In this document: piece by piece, positions 28,852 through 36,617 of the stretch | Layout of the letters: each line of letters starts with the position of its first letter | Position numbering within the stretch: position 1 is the first letter of the stretch | DNA from: Maricaulis sp963975345 | GTDB lineage: Bacteria > Pseudomonadota > Alphaproteobacteria > Caulobacterales > Maricaulaceae | Assembly: GCF_963975345.1 (NCBI RefSeq) | Contig: NZ_CAXBGE010000013.1 | Location: 62,001 to 126,000, forward strand | DNA length: 64,000 nt | Direction of reading: 5' to 3' | Translations under genes and position numbers: made by a program | Notes under the pieces: model-generated | The model's input: only the letters and a program-made list of their open reading frames with translations | What the model was told of the DNA's origin: nothing | The model's database searches: none

Positions 28852-29220
28852 ATGCTGGGCTATGTCACTTTAGGAACCAATGACTTGCAGCGCGCTGCCG
28901 CGTTCTACGACAAAATTTGCGCCGAATTCGGCGTTGGCCGGATGATGGATTTCGACACTTTCATCGCCTGGGGCAAGCCCGGTGGTGGTGCCGGCATCGG
29001 CCTGACCAAACCGTTCGACGGCAATCCCGCCACCGTCGGTAATGGCGTCATGCCCGCCTTCCAGGCCGAAAACCCGGCCCAGGTCGACAAGGTCTACGCC
29101 CTCGCCATCTCGCTCGGCGCCCAAGACGAAGGCCCCGCCGGCCCACGCGGCGATGGCGGCTTCTACGCCGGCTATTTCCGCGATCCGGACGGCAATAAGC
29201 TGAACGTGTTCTGCATGTAA
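28852..29220 (+). CDS. VOC-family (glyoxalase-like) protein
   Basis: A 122-residue single vicinal-oxygen-chelate domain protein. It starts MLGYVTLGTNDLQRAAAFYD and ends with GYFRDPDGNKLNVFCM, the usual start and end of this family. GAGGGAG lies upstream of the ATG. VOC proteins include lyases, dioxygenases and resistance proteins; the metal ligands alone do not tell which. Its 3' end and downstream sequence are duplicated near 48.26 kb, and a second degenerate copy of its 3' end lies at 29497-29590. Confidence 0.87.
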   Translation: MLGYVTLGTNDLQRAAAFYDKICAEFGVGRMMDFDTFIAWGKPGGGAGIGLTKPFDGNPATVGNGVMPAFQAENPAQVDKVYALAISLGAQDEGPAGPRGDGGFYAGYFRDPDGNKLNVFCM

Positions 29221-29432
29221 TTCCCGTCGTCTGCGAGTTCCCGGTTCGTCGGCCTGCGCCTTGCGTGGGCCGGCGCTGACCATCTCCCCCTTTTTGGGCT
29301 CCCCCCTTTTGGGCACTTTCAGCGATTGCGTTGCCGGCGGATAGAGCGGCAAATACCACCAACGGTTCATGCGCACGTAGGTGATCGAGACCGCGATATG
29401 GACCCGCTCTCGGGGGCCTGAGATCTCGATTG
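29206..29432 (+). repeat. Direct repeat, left copy (VOC 3' end plus 122-bp core)
   Basis: This copy contains the last bases of the VOC gene, a hairpin-forming spacer (GGCCTGCGC / GCGTGGGCC region, about 29254-29276) and a 122-bp core at 29311-29432. The core recurs at 48357-48479 with three mismatches and one single-base indel, in the same orientation. The minus strand of the core can be read as RWWYLPLYPPATQSL in both copies, but with no start, ribosome site or further frame. I take it as a non-coding repeat. Confidence 0.9.
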
Positions 29433-29451
29433 CGAATAAATGGTGATGGGC

Positions 29452-29476
29452 GATAAATGGTGACAGGCACCCATTT
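29452..29476 (-). repeat. REP-like element (RAYT-associated motif)
   Basis: The reverse complement reads AATGGGTGCCTGTCACCATT plus flanking bases. The same motif occurs twice at 41362-41416 and in variant form at 40559-40582 around the dead transposase gene. Confidence 0.75.
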
Positions 29477-29496
29477 CAATGCGCATGACCAATGGC

Positions 29497-29590
29497 GAGG
29501 CAACAGGATATACGTTCGGGCGGCGATGGCGGCTTCCAGCCGACTATTTCCGCGACCCGGACGGCAACAAGCCAAATTGGATCAAGGTGG
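29497..29590 (+). pseudogene. Remnant of a VOC-family gene 3' end
   Basis: Residues read in frame include DYFRDPDGNKPNWIKV, close to YFRDPDGNKLNVFCM at the end of the intact VOC gene 300 bp upstream. The preceding bases (GGCGATGGCGGCTTC) also match that gene. There is no start and no full domain, so this is a degenerate fragment of a duplicate. Confidence 0.65.
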
Positions 29591-29748
29591 CTCAAATACG
29601 GACAAAGCCAGCGCGCAATCGCATCACTCAGTCGACGATGCTGCAACAAGTCTGCGCCGATCCCAACTCTGCCACCAATTCAGCTTGCATCGTAGATACG
29701 GGCGGCACAACCTCTATGCGGTGATGACGCTGAAGCGCGGGAGCAAAC

Positions 29749-30225
29749 ATGGACAACAAGAAAGCTGAGGCGACGCGACCGGCCGGCTGCTCCATCAACG
29801 ATGAGCGCGGCTTCACGCTCACAGAGATGCTCGTCGTGCTGGTGATCATAGCATTGCTCATGGCGATCCTTGCTCCCAATATCATCGGGCGCCTGGGCGG
29901 TGCGCGAAGCCAATCCGCTGAGATTCAGATGGAAAACCTCGCCGGTGCGCTTGAACTCTACCTCATCGACACAGGTCGATATCCGACTCAGGATATCGGA
30001 TTGAGTGCTTTGGACACGGCGCCAGCTGGCATCACAGGCTGGTCCGGTCCCTATTTGCGCCGAGGCGGCGTGCCCGACGATCCATGGGGTAACGCCTATA
30101 TTTATCAAACCCGCGCGTCAGACCATTTCACCCTGCGAAGCCTCGGCCGCGATGGCGAAGAGGGTGGAACGGGTGAGGATGCGGATCTGATCGTGACAAC
30201 GACGCTTCCCGATCAAGATAGCTAG
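29749..30225 (+). CDS. gspG: Type II secretion major pseudopilin GspG
   Basis: A 158-residue prepilin. The leader is long (about 21 residues) and ends RG before FTLTEMLVVLVIIALLMAIL, with the conserved Glu at +5 of the mature chain. The C-terminal domain has the GspG features DTGRYPTQDIGLSALDTAP, WSGPYLRRGGVPDDPWGNAYIY and an acidic calcium-site-like end DGEEGGTGEDADL. It forms the pseudopilus that pushes substrates through the secretin. Unlike all other gsp genes here it is on the plus strand, convergent with the end of the gspD-C operon. GGGAG precedes the ATG. Confidence 0.93.
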   Translation: MDNKKAEATRPAGCSINDERGFTLTEMLVVLVIIALLMAILAPNIIGRLGGARSQSAEIQMENLAGALELYLIDTGRYPTQDIGLSALDTAPAGITGWSGPYLRRGGVPDDPWGNAYIYQTRASDHFTLRSLGRDGEEGGTGEDADLIVTTTLPDQDS

Positions 30226-30258
30226 GCGGGAGTTGGTGAACCACCTGGCGCCTTTTTT
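30224..30258 (+). terminator. Terminator-like hairpin after gspG
   Basis: AGGCG at 30224-30228 can pair with CGCCT at 30249-30253 around an inner GGTG/CACC hairpin, followed by six Ts (30253-30258). It sits in the 36-bp convergent gap after the gspG stop. Confidence 0.5.
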
Positions 30259-30261
30259 GCC

Positions 30262-30696
30262 CTAATGCCCCGAAAACAGACGCAACGCTTCGGTCCGGCC
30301 AGGCGCGCGAAGCTGCACCTCGCCGTCACCGATCTCGACAACCTCATAGGCGAGAAATCGATCTCCAACCCGTAGGGCCACAGCTTCTGCCTCACCGGTC
30401 GCAATCCAGCATATCGGTCCGTTTTCATCGACCCCAATGCCGGCAAGCCGCAGGTCTTGATCAAACTCATCGACAACGGGCGTATCCAGGGTCGGCGCGA
30501 TCTCGATTGGGGACGGCGCCTGTTGGAACAATAAAGCATGGGTGAAGCGCGCCGCTGGTCGTTCAGATGCATCCCCAACACGCAAATTTTCCGTCAACGG
30601 GTCCGCTGTCTCGTGCCCGTGCGGTAACTGGCCCAGCACGACGGATGTCAGCAAAAGCAACACACCTGCGCTCGCAAAAAGGCGATTCCACATCAT
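30262..30696 (-). CDS. GspC-like type II secretion inner-membrane protein
   Basis: A 144-residue protein with one N-terminal membrane helix (MWNRLFASAGVLLLLTSVVLG) and a periplasmic domain like the homology region of GspC: DLRLAGIGVDENGPICWIATGEAEAVALRVGDRFL near residues 80-115, then GEVQLRAPGRTEALRLF. It lacks a PDZ domain, as in short GspC/GspN forms. It would connect the inner-membrane platform to the secretin. It overlaps gspM through TATGATG, making it the last gene of the operon. GspC is usually first; here the position is unusual. Family call is from pattern and context. Confidence 0.65.
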   Translation of the reverse strand: MMWNRLFASAGVLLLLTSVVLGQLPHGHETADPLTENLRVGDASERPAARFTHALLFQQAPSPIEIAPTLDTPVVDEFDQDLRLAGIGVDENGPICWIATGEAEAVALRVGDRFLAYEVVEIGDGEVQLRAPGRTEALRLFSGH

Positions 30697-31205
30697 AGCG
30701 TGGGCTCCCATGCCTGTCCGAGAATGGCCGAAACTGCCACATCCCCCTCGCCTGCTTGATCGAAAGCGCGAAGAGTCAGATCTGCCACCGCCAATCGCGG
30801 CTGTGTCTCGGCAAGATTTTCCAACGCGGCGCGCAATTGATGTTCGCTGCCACGCCAATCGACCCGGGCTTCAAGAACACCGTCGCGAACTGTCATAACA
30901 TTGAGGTGCAGCAGCTCGCCGGTAGCGAAACTGGTGCGGATCGCCGCGTCCAATTGCTCCCTTGCCACGGCAAGGTTGGCGGCGAGGACGGGCTGGGTCC
31001 AGGCGAAATCGGACAGCGACCGCGCGCGGACCTGCAATACCTGCTGGCGCGAACTCAACAAAGCCGTCTCTGAGCCGAGAATCGCGGCCTCGCGATAGGC
31101 ATTCGCGGCGCGCCAAACATTGCCTGCGATCGACATGGTCAAGACGATCACCAGCAGGCCGAGCGCTACCCAAATCGAAGCGCGTTTGACGGTCTGGAAA
31201 TTCAC
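30693..31205 (-). CDS. gspM: Type II secretion protein GspM
   Basis: A 170-residue bitopic protein: short cytoplasmic start, one membrane helix (about residues 9-28), then a periplasmic ferredoxin-like domain (RDGVLEARVDWRGSEHQLRAALENLAETQPRLAVADLTLR). Size, topology and place between gspL and the GspC-like gene identify it; the sequence itself is weakly conserved in this family. It partners GspL in the assembly platform. Confidence 0.75.
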   Translation of the reverse strand: MNFQTVKRASIWVALGLLVIVLTMSIAGNVWRAANAYREAAILGSETALLSSRQQVLQVRARSLSDFAWTQPVLAANLAVAREQLDAAIRTSFATGELLHLNVMTVRDGVLEARVDWRGSEHQLRAALENLAETQPRLAVADLTLRAFDQAGEGDVAVSAILGQAWEPTL

Positions 31206-32083
31206 TGGCCCGCCCCCAACAAGCTGGCGGACAGCATAACCTGGTCGAGCCCTTCTGAGAGCGCGGCGCGTTCAATTGAAACACTGCCAGGCACCGCTAT
31301 CGCATCGAGCAAAGCGGTCATTTCGCCGGTCGGTGTCCTCACGGCAGGTGAGGCCTGCCAGGTCAATTGAAGTTGGCGCCCGTCGAGTTGGAACGCCTCG
31401 ACCTGCATCGCCGATGAGACAGACGTGGAAACAGCGTCGATCAAGACGATGGTATCTGCCACATCAAACTCACCCAGATCGGCCAGACGCTCGCGGCGCG
31501 CCACCGCTTCAGAAAGCTGCCGCAGGTCAGCCAGACGCGCCTGGTGAAAACCACGAGCGTCAGAATAAACCTCCTGCGCCCGCGCGCTCATGACGGTTGC
31601 AAGCGCCATCATACCCGCCGCCAGTAGCGCGAGCGCCGCTGCGCGGGCGGCAAAGCGCACGCGGCGCTGGTGCCGGTCCGCCTGCGTGCGAAAAACAAAA
31701 CGCTCCCCGGTCGGCGCAATGTACAAAAACCCGCCCGTCGGAGCGGATTTGCCCTGTCCATCAGTGATAATCGCCTGCAGCGCATCACTGGCGGTCATCG
31801 CCGCGGCCCAGTAGCTCTGATCAATGCGGGCGACAGCCCAGGACAAGGTGTCTATGGGTGCTGGTGCCAGTCGATCAGCTTGAAACGCAAACACACGGGC
31901 GGCCTCGGCCGGTTCATCGGTGCACACCGGGAAGCGCGCGACGAACACATCGCCAGCCGTCAGCGTGTGATAGCTGGGCTGAAGCCGATCTCGCAAAGCT
32001 GGCGGTAACCATAGTGCGGCATCATCCACCGCATCCAAAACGGTATCGATAGTCTTGGCCGCATAATTCCACAATGCTGACAC
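31202..32083 (-). CDS. gspL: Type II secretion protein GspL
   Basis: A 293-residue platform protein with a shortened actin-like cytoplasmic domain (about residues 1-145), a membrane helix (AARAAALALLAAGMMALATV) and a periplasmic domain with a coiled stretch. The frame could open with TTG at 32104, but a GTG at 32083 has AGGAGG six bases upstream and overlaps the gspJ stop as TAGTG, so I take it. GspL links the ATPase GspE to the membrane platform. It overlaps gspM by 4 nt. Confidence 0.78.
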   Translation of the reverse strand: MSALWNYAAKTIDTVLDAVDDAALWLPPALRDRLQPSYHTLTAGDVFVARFPVCTDEPAEAARVFAFQADRLAPAPIDTLSWAVARIDQSYWAAAMTASDALQAIITDGQGKSAPTGGFLYIAPTGERFVFRTQADRHQRRVRFAARAAALALLAAGMMALATVMSARAQEVYSDARGFHQARLADLRQLSEAVARRERLADLGEFDVADTIVLIDAVSTSVSSAMQVEAFQLDGRQLQLTWQASPAVRTPTGEMTALLDAIAVPGSVSIERAALSEGLDQVMLSASLLGAGQ

Positions 32084-32649
32084 TAAAGGCCTCCTGCCAG
32101 ACAATGCCGGCTTGCGCGATCATATCGGCAATTGCGGACCAGTGACGCGGGCGCGCGCGATGACGCCCGAATGCGATCATCGTCCAACTGCACCTGGGTC
32201 AACACAACCATTTGCCGACCGTCTCGCGCCTGCCGCACTTCGAGACGATACCCATGTCCCGCAAGCAGCATGCTGCGATCAGGGCCGCCGCGCACGCGCC
32301 ATTGAAGACGCTCTTCGTGAGATTGCACATCGATGTCCAACCAGAGCCGGGTCGGGAAATCGCCGCGATTATCCTCACGGTCCGGCTCACCAATCACCAG
32401 CGCATCAGAGCGCGATTGCATCATGACCTGACGCAAGATGTTGTTGGCCGCCACAAGCGCGCCGCGATCCTGGGCCGCGGCACGAATATGGCGATACCCC
32501 TGCATGGTGCCAAACAAAGTCTGCGTGGCCAGACCCGCCATCAGGGCAAAAAGAGCGAGCGCGACGAGCATTTCTACGAGTGTGAACCCTGCTGCGCCGG
32601 TGCGATCTCGACGCGGCCCAGGGTACGGCGATTTTCGCGACCTTTCCAT
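32083..32649 (-). CDS. gspJ: Type II secretion minor pseudopilin GspJ
   Basis: A 188-residue prepilin. A 21-residue basic leader ends AAG before FTLVEMLVALALFALMAGLA, with Glu at +5. The body shows GspJ-like QGYRHIRAAAQDRGALVAANNILRQVMMQ and a late RLEVRQARDGRQMVVL. It forms part of the pseudopilus tip with GspI and GspK. The reading frame overlaps gspI by 76 bp, more than any other pair in this operon, so its true start may lie further in, though no later start precedes the cleavage site. Confidence 0.85.
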   Translation of the reverse strand: MERSRKSPYPGPRRDRTGAAGFTLVEMLVALALFALMAGLATQTLFGTMQGYRHIRAAAQDRGALVAANNILRQVMMQSRSDALVIGEPDREDNRGDFPTRLWLDIDVQSHEERLQWRVRGGPDRSMLLAGHGYRLEVRQARDGRQMVVLTQVQLDDDRIRASSRAPASLVRNCRYDRASRHCLAGGL

Positions 32650-32966
32650 ATCCAGACCACCTCCGAGCTAACCGATACCCATGTGACTGCAACCCCCGCC
32701 AGCTCACCATCATAGAGCGGCTCACGGCGCACACGCCAGCTCGCCTCAACCTCGCCGCCGTCGAGTTTGGCCCGCCCGCTTGCCGTTTCGCCCTGCTCGG
32801 AGTGATAAACCAGAACCGCCCATGCGGACGCATCCTGATCCAGCATCGCCTGCTGCGACAACGCGTTTGCAAGAACAACTGTCACCCCAACCGATGCGAG
32901 CGCAAAGATCATCAACGCCACCAGAGCCTCAAGCAGGGTGAATCCCGATGTTCGATGCGCACTCAT
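32574..32966 (-). CDS. gspI: Type II secretion minor pseudopilin GspI
   Basis: A 130-residue prepilin: an 8-residue leader ending SG, then FTLLEALVALMIFALASVGV with Glu at +5. Length and the short leader fit GspI, a pseudopilus tip subunit. It overlaps gspF by 4 nt. No gspH gene is present between gspF and gspI, where it might be expected; this system seems to have only G, I, J and K. Confidence 0.85.
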   Translation of the reverse strand: MSAHRTSGFTLLEALVALMIFALASVGVTVVLANALSQQAMLDQDASAWAVLVYHSEQGETASGRAKLDGGEVEASWRVRREPLYDGELAGVAVTWVSVSSEVVWIWKGRENRRTLGRVEIAPAQQGSHS

Positions 32967-34150
32967 CGCACGGCCGCATCGGGCAGGCTCGCCAGACTGG
33001 AAAACAGCGTAATCACGAACAGACCAATCATCGAGCCCAAAACAATGATGATCATGGGCCCGGCAATCGCTGCAAGGCGTTCCAGGCGAATTTCCGCACG
33101 CTCGGATAGCGACAGGCCTGCATCGGAAACGAGTTCGGCAAAACCCCCACCCCGGTTTCCCAGCCGTCCGGCCTGCACGATCAGGTTTCGCTCCCCGAGC
33201 GCGCCGCTCAGTGCGCCGGACAATTCGCCGCCCTGACGGACAACACCGGCTGCGAAGGATAGCTTTTCACGCAAAATCGAATTTGAGACGGCAGCGCTCG
33301 CATCCTCGATCGCATCGCCCACCGGCGTTCCCGCTTTGAGCAATGCCGCAAAGATGCGCGCAAACAGCGCCGTCTCAATCGATGCGGCGATCCCCAGGCC
33401 AACCGGGCTCATCACAAACCGGTCGCGCCAGCGGTCCAGCGTCTCGCGAAAGCTTGGCACCTGAACCAGCAATATTCCGGCAAGGACCGCCAGAAGAACC
33501 GTTGCCAATACAAACGGCGCTGCGTCCGACACGGAGAGCAAAACGCGTGCACCAGCTGGCATGGCATCGCCGAGGTCTTCAAGCACGGGACGCAGGCTGG
33601 GAATGACAACCAGCAGAAACACAGTCAGCACACCGATGGCCGTCAATCCAACGACGGCGGGGTAAATGAGCAAAGAGACGATGCGTTCGCGAAACTTGGC
33701 CGTTGCCGAAAACAGCGGTGCCGCCGCGCCCAGCGCATCCGCCAGGCGGCCCGCGCGTTCACCGGCGCGGATGATCGCGCTGAGGGCCTGGCCCGGTGCC
33801 CCGCCAAAATTATTAAACGCCTCGCCCGGTCCAGCTCCGGCGCTGAGCCGGCTGGCAGCATGCCCAAGCGCCCGCCGGGCCGCCACGCTATCCTGGGCTT
33901 CGGCGGCAAGGCGCGCGCCTTCTTCCAGCGGAATACCCGATGCGATGAAGCGGGAAAGTTCCGCAGCCAGCCGCGCCGCATCGCGATAGTTCAACTGATC
34001 ACCGCCGCGCTTCGGTGCCGGCTCAACCCGGATCGGCGCCAAGCGGCGCGCGGCGATCATCTCCGCCGCCTTATCAGCGCTGTGCGCCTCGACTTCGCCG
34101 TGCTGCCGGCGGCCATCCTGGCCCAGTGCCGTATAGCGAAAAATCGTCAT
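32963..34150 (-). CDS. gspF: Type II secretion platform protein GspF
   Basis: A 395-residue inner-membrane protein with an N-terminal cytoplasmic segment (FRYTALGQDGRRQHGEVEA) and two T2SSF domains, each followed by membrane helices. Typical stretches: LAAELSRFIASGIPLEEGARLAAEAQ in the first domain, ALFARIFAALLKAGTPVGDAIEDA in the second. It is the polytopic core that GspE works against. It overlaps gspE and gspI by 4 nt each. Confidence 0.95.
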   Translation of the reverse strand: MTIFRYTALGQDGRRQHGEVEAHSADKAAEMIAARRLAPIRVEPAPKRGGDQLNYRDAARLAAELSRFIASGIPLEEGARLAAEAQDSVAARRALGHAASRLSAGAGPGEAFNNFGGAPGQALSAIIRAGERAGRLADALGAAAPLFSATAKFRERIVSLLIYPAVVGLTAIGVLTVFLLVVIPSLRPVLEDLGDAMPAGARVLLSVSDAAPFVLATVLLAVLAGILLVQVPSFRETLDRWRDRFVMSPVGLGIAASIETALFARIFAALLKAGTPVGDAIEDASAAVSNSILREKLSFAAGVVRQGGELSGALSGALGERNLIVQAGRLGNRGGGFAELVSDAGLSLSERAEIRLERLAAIAGPMIIIVLGSMIGLFVITLFSSLASLPDAAVR

Positions 34151-35784
34151 GTCGATTCCAGACGCAACAGCACTTCAGCCACGCTGGTCAATCCGCGTGA
34201 CGCCTTGATAATCCCATCGACCAGCAATGGTTCGGCAATGAAATCGCGCAGTCGCGAGGCGGGCGCCTGGTCGCGTGTCAACGCGGCAACCTCGCCCTCA
34301 AACACCAAGGTCTCGGTGACAACCATGCGCCCGCGGTAACCGCCATCACAAGCAGGACAGCCCACAGCGCGGCGAAAACCACCCGTGGCGAGCATCGCCA
34401 AGCCGTTGGCCTCCAACAGGGCGTGTGGCGCATCGTCAGGAGCTGCGCAAGCGGGACAAAGTCGGCGTACCAGACGCTGCGCGGTCGTTGCCGTCAGCGT
34501 CGCGGCTAAAAGATAGGGCTCCACCCCCATTTCAATTAGGCGCAAGGCAACGCTGGCCGCATCATTGGCGTGAATGGTCGATAGGACGAGATGGCCGGTA
34601 AGGGCCGCCTGAACGGCCGTGCGCGCCGTGTCAGGGTCGCGGATTTCACCGACCAGAATGATGTCCGGATCATGACGTAAAAAGGCCCGCAGCGCATTGG
34701 CAAAACTTAAATCGGCCGCCAGATCGAGCTGCGTCTGGTGGACATCATCGAAATAATATTCGATTGGATCCTCGACGGTCACCATTTTGCGGTCCGTTGC
34801 CCGCAGGGCGTTCAGCGCCGCATAGAGCGTCGTGGTCTTGCCGCCGCCGGTCGGTCCGGAGACCAAAAACAGACCCTGCGGCTTGGACGTCGCCGCCTTG
34901 ATCTTGGCGATTTCCTCGGTGCGAAACCCCAGATCGGCAAAGGCCAGCCTGACATCGGCACGATCGAGCAGACGGATCACCGCGCTCTCACCGTGCGCCG
35001 ATGGAATGATTGACAGCCGCGCATCGATCGGACGACCGCGGGCGCTGAGGGCCGTGCGGCCGTCTTGCGCCCGGCGGTGATCGGAAACATCCAGATCGCC
35101 GAGCACTTTCAAACGCACGATCAGACCATCCGTCATGGACGGCGACAGGCGCTGACGGTCCTGCAAGCGACCATCGATGCGAAAGCGCACCCGCCCGCCT
35201 TCCGGCTTGCGCTCAATATGAATGTCGGAGGCGCGCATTTCGGCCGCCTCGGCCATCAAGCTTTCCGCCAGCCGCACCGCCGGGGCGTCTAGGGATAGAT
35301 CGCGGATACCGCCCGCATCATCGGTCCAGCGGGCACTGCCGACCCGCGTTGGACCATCCTGTCCGCTCGCGACCTCGCCGTAGAGATCGTCAAATGCCCG
35401 CCGCCAGGCATGAAAGCCGATGACGCGGCAGCTCACAGCCAGACCCGTAACGAAGCGCACGCCCGCGACAGCCTCGTGATCCGTTGGATCGACCACGGCT
35501 AGAATCAGCGCGCCGGCCTCTGTCGACAAGGGCAGGCAACGGTGTTGCTTGAGAAAGCCTGCTGTGACCGTGAGCGGCAAGGCTGCGCCGGGCAGCTCTC
35601 CCGGTTCGACGGGGCTCAGGCCATAGACTGCGGCCAGCGTTTCAACGACGGTTTCGTCAGGCAGGAGGCCAAGGCGGCTGATCACAACCGGCAAGGGCTC
35701 ACCAGTCTCCTCCTGAGCTGCCCGCGCACGAATGACAGCATGTGAGGTCAAACCGGCGGTCTCAAGCTGATCGAGCATGATCAT
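34147..35784 (-). CDS. gspE: Type II secretion ATPase GspE
   Basis: A 545-residue secretion ATPase. It has N-terminal N1/N2-type domains, then Walker A GPTGGGKTTT (near residue 310), Asp box TVEDPIEYYFDD, Walker B LRHDPDIILVGEIRDPDTA and the His-box STIHANDAASVALRLIEMG. Near the C-terminus two CPAC pairs form the tetracysteine zinc site typical of GspE. It drives pseudopilus assembly from the cytoplasm. Two ATGs lie at the start (35784, 35778); the first overlaps gspK as ATGA. Confidence 0.96.
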   Translation of the reverse strand: MIMLDQLETAGLTSHAVIRARAAQEETGEPLPVVISRLGLLPDETVVETLAAVYGLSPVEPGELPGAALPLTVTAGFLKQHRCLPLSTEAGALILAVVDPTDHEAVAGVRFVTGLAVSCRVIGFHAWRRAFDDLYGEVASGQDGPTRVGSARWTDDAGGIRDLSLDAPAVRLAESLMAEAAEMRASDIHIERKPEGGRVRFRIDGRLQDRQRLSPSMTDGLIVRLKVLGDLDVSDHRRAQDGRTALSARGRPIDARLSIIPSAHGESAVIRLLDRADVRLAFADLGFRTEEIAKIKAATSKPQGLFLVSGPTGGGKTTTLYAALNALRATDRKMVTVEDPIEYYFDDVHQTQLDLAADLSFANALRAFLRHDPDIILVGEIRDPDTARTAVQAALTGHLVLSTIHANDAASVALRLIEMGVEPYLLAATLTATTAQRLVRRLCPACAAPDDAPHALLEANGLAMLATGGFRRAVGCPACDGGYRGRMVVTETLVFEGEVAALTRDQAPASRLRDFIAEPLLVDGIIKASRGLTSVAEVLLRLEST

Positions 35785-36617
35785 GAGCGCGCGCCGTTAC
35801 AGATGGGGTCGCTCGCAGCGATACGGTCCCAAGCCTGGAGCCGATACGGCGCCTGCGGATCGCCGGTCAGGCGCACCAAGGCCCAGACCCCCGCGCCCCG
35901 ATCCGGCCCCTCGTCCAGGCTCATATCGAGCCCGATCAGATCGCCGGTGCCGAGCGTGACGGGCGGGGCGGTCGCGTCGGGTTGGCCCGGCGCAATCAAG
36001 TGTCGAAGCCTTGGCGGTGCCAGCGTCGGATCGGGCGCCTCGCGCCAACTGGAAACCGTCACATAGGTTTTCAGACATGGCAGGATCTGCTGCGGCATGC
36101 CGAGAATATCGGCCAACTCGTCTTCAGAGGCAAAAGGGCGGTTGGCCGGCGGCGGCAGGCCGGCGCGCAGATAAGCCTGTGCCTCGGCGCCATGATTGCT
36201 GACGAGATCGTCCGCGTCGCGCCAATCGAGGATCGCCGAAGCGAGACGGTCCGGAGCATCCGCGCCGGCCGCCTGTAGTGCGAGCGCCAAAAGCGTCGGC
36301 GGCGCGGCGTTGAGATCGACACGGCCGTCAGGCGAAAACCAGCGCACCGAGACCGCGCCGGCATCGGTCTCGATCCGGGTCGCATCGCCATATTGTATCG
36401 GGTCCGAGCGGGACGCCACCTCATGCAAAGCTAGCGCAAACGCTGTCTGGAAAGCCGCATCGAGGCGGTCTTCCTCGCGCACGCCCTGCTGGAAAAACGC
36501 CGTGTCCAGCACGAGATGGATCGACAGGACCGCGAAAGTCGCGAGCACGACCGTCATCGCCACGGCCGTAATCAGGGCGGAGCCGCGATCGGCGCGCTGG
36601 CGCTGCGACCTAGTCAT
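35781..36617 (-). CDS. gspK: Type II secretion minor pseudopilin GspK
   Basis: A 278-residue large minor pseudopilin. The N-terminal segment RGSALITAVAMTVVLATFAVLSIHL matches GspK, which lacks the Glu at +5. The helical domain (DRLASAILDWRDADDLVSNHGAE near residues 130-150) is the GspK hallmark with metal-binding acids. It caps the pseudopilus tip with I and J. It overlaps gspD by 8 nt and gspE by 4 nt. Confidence 0.93.
   Translation of the reverse strand: MTRSQRQRADRGSALITAVAMTVVLATFAVLSIHLVLDTAFFQQGVREEDRLDAAFQTAFALALHEVASRSDPIQYGDATRIETDAGAVSVRWFSPDGRVDLNAAPPTLLALALQAAGADAPDRLASAILDWRDADDLVSNHGAEAQAYLRAGLPPPANRPFASEDELADILGMPQQILPCLKTYVTVSSWREAPDPTLAPPRLRHLIAPGQPDATAPPVTLGTGDLIGLDMSLDEGPDRGAGVWALVRLTGDPQAPYRLQAWDRIAASDPICNGARS

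Larger units (their letters stand above)
29433..29748. other. Spacer with REP copy and VOC remnant; no intact gene
   Basis: Between the left direct repeat and gspG there is no intact gene. It holds one REP copy (29452-29476) and a degenerate VOC 3' end (29497-29590). The remaining 160 bp before gspG shows nothing recognisable. Confidence 0.7.

Noticed and set aside
29300..29376. A conserved peptide RWWYLPLYPPATQSL on the minus strand in both direct repeats
   Set aside because: No start, ribosome site or continued frame in either copy. Conservation follows from the DNA repeat itself.
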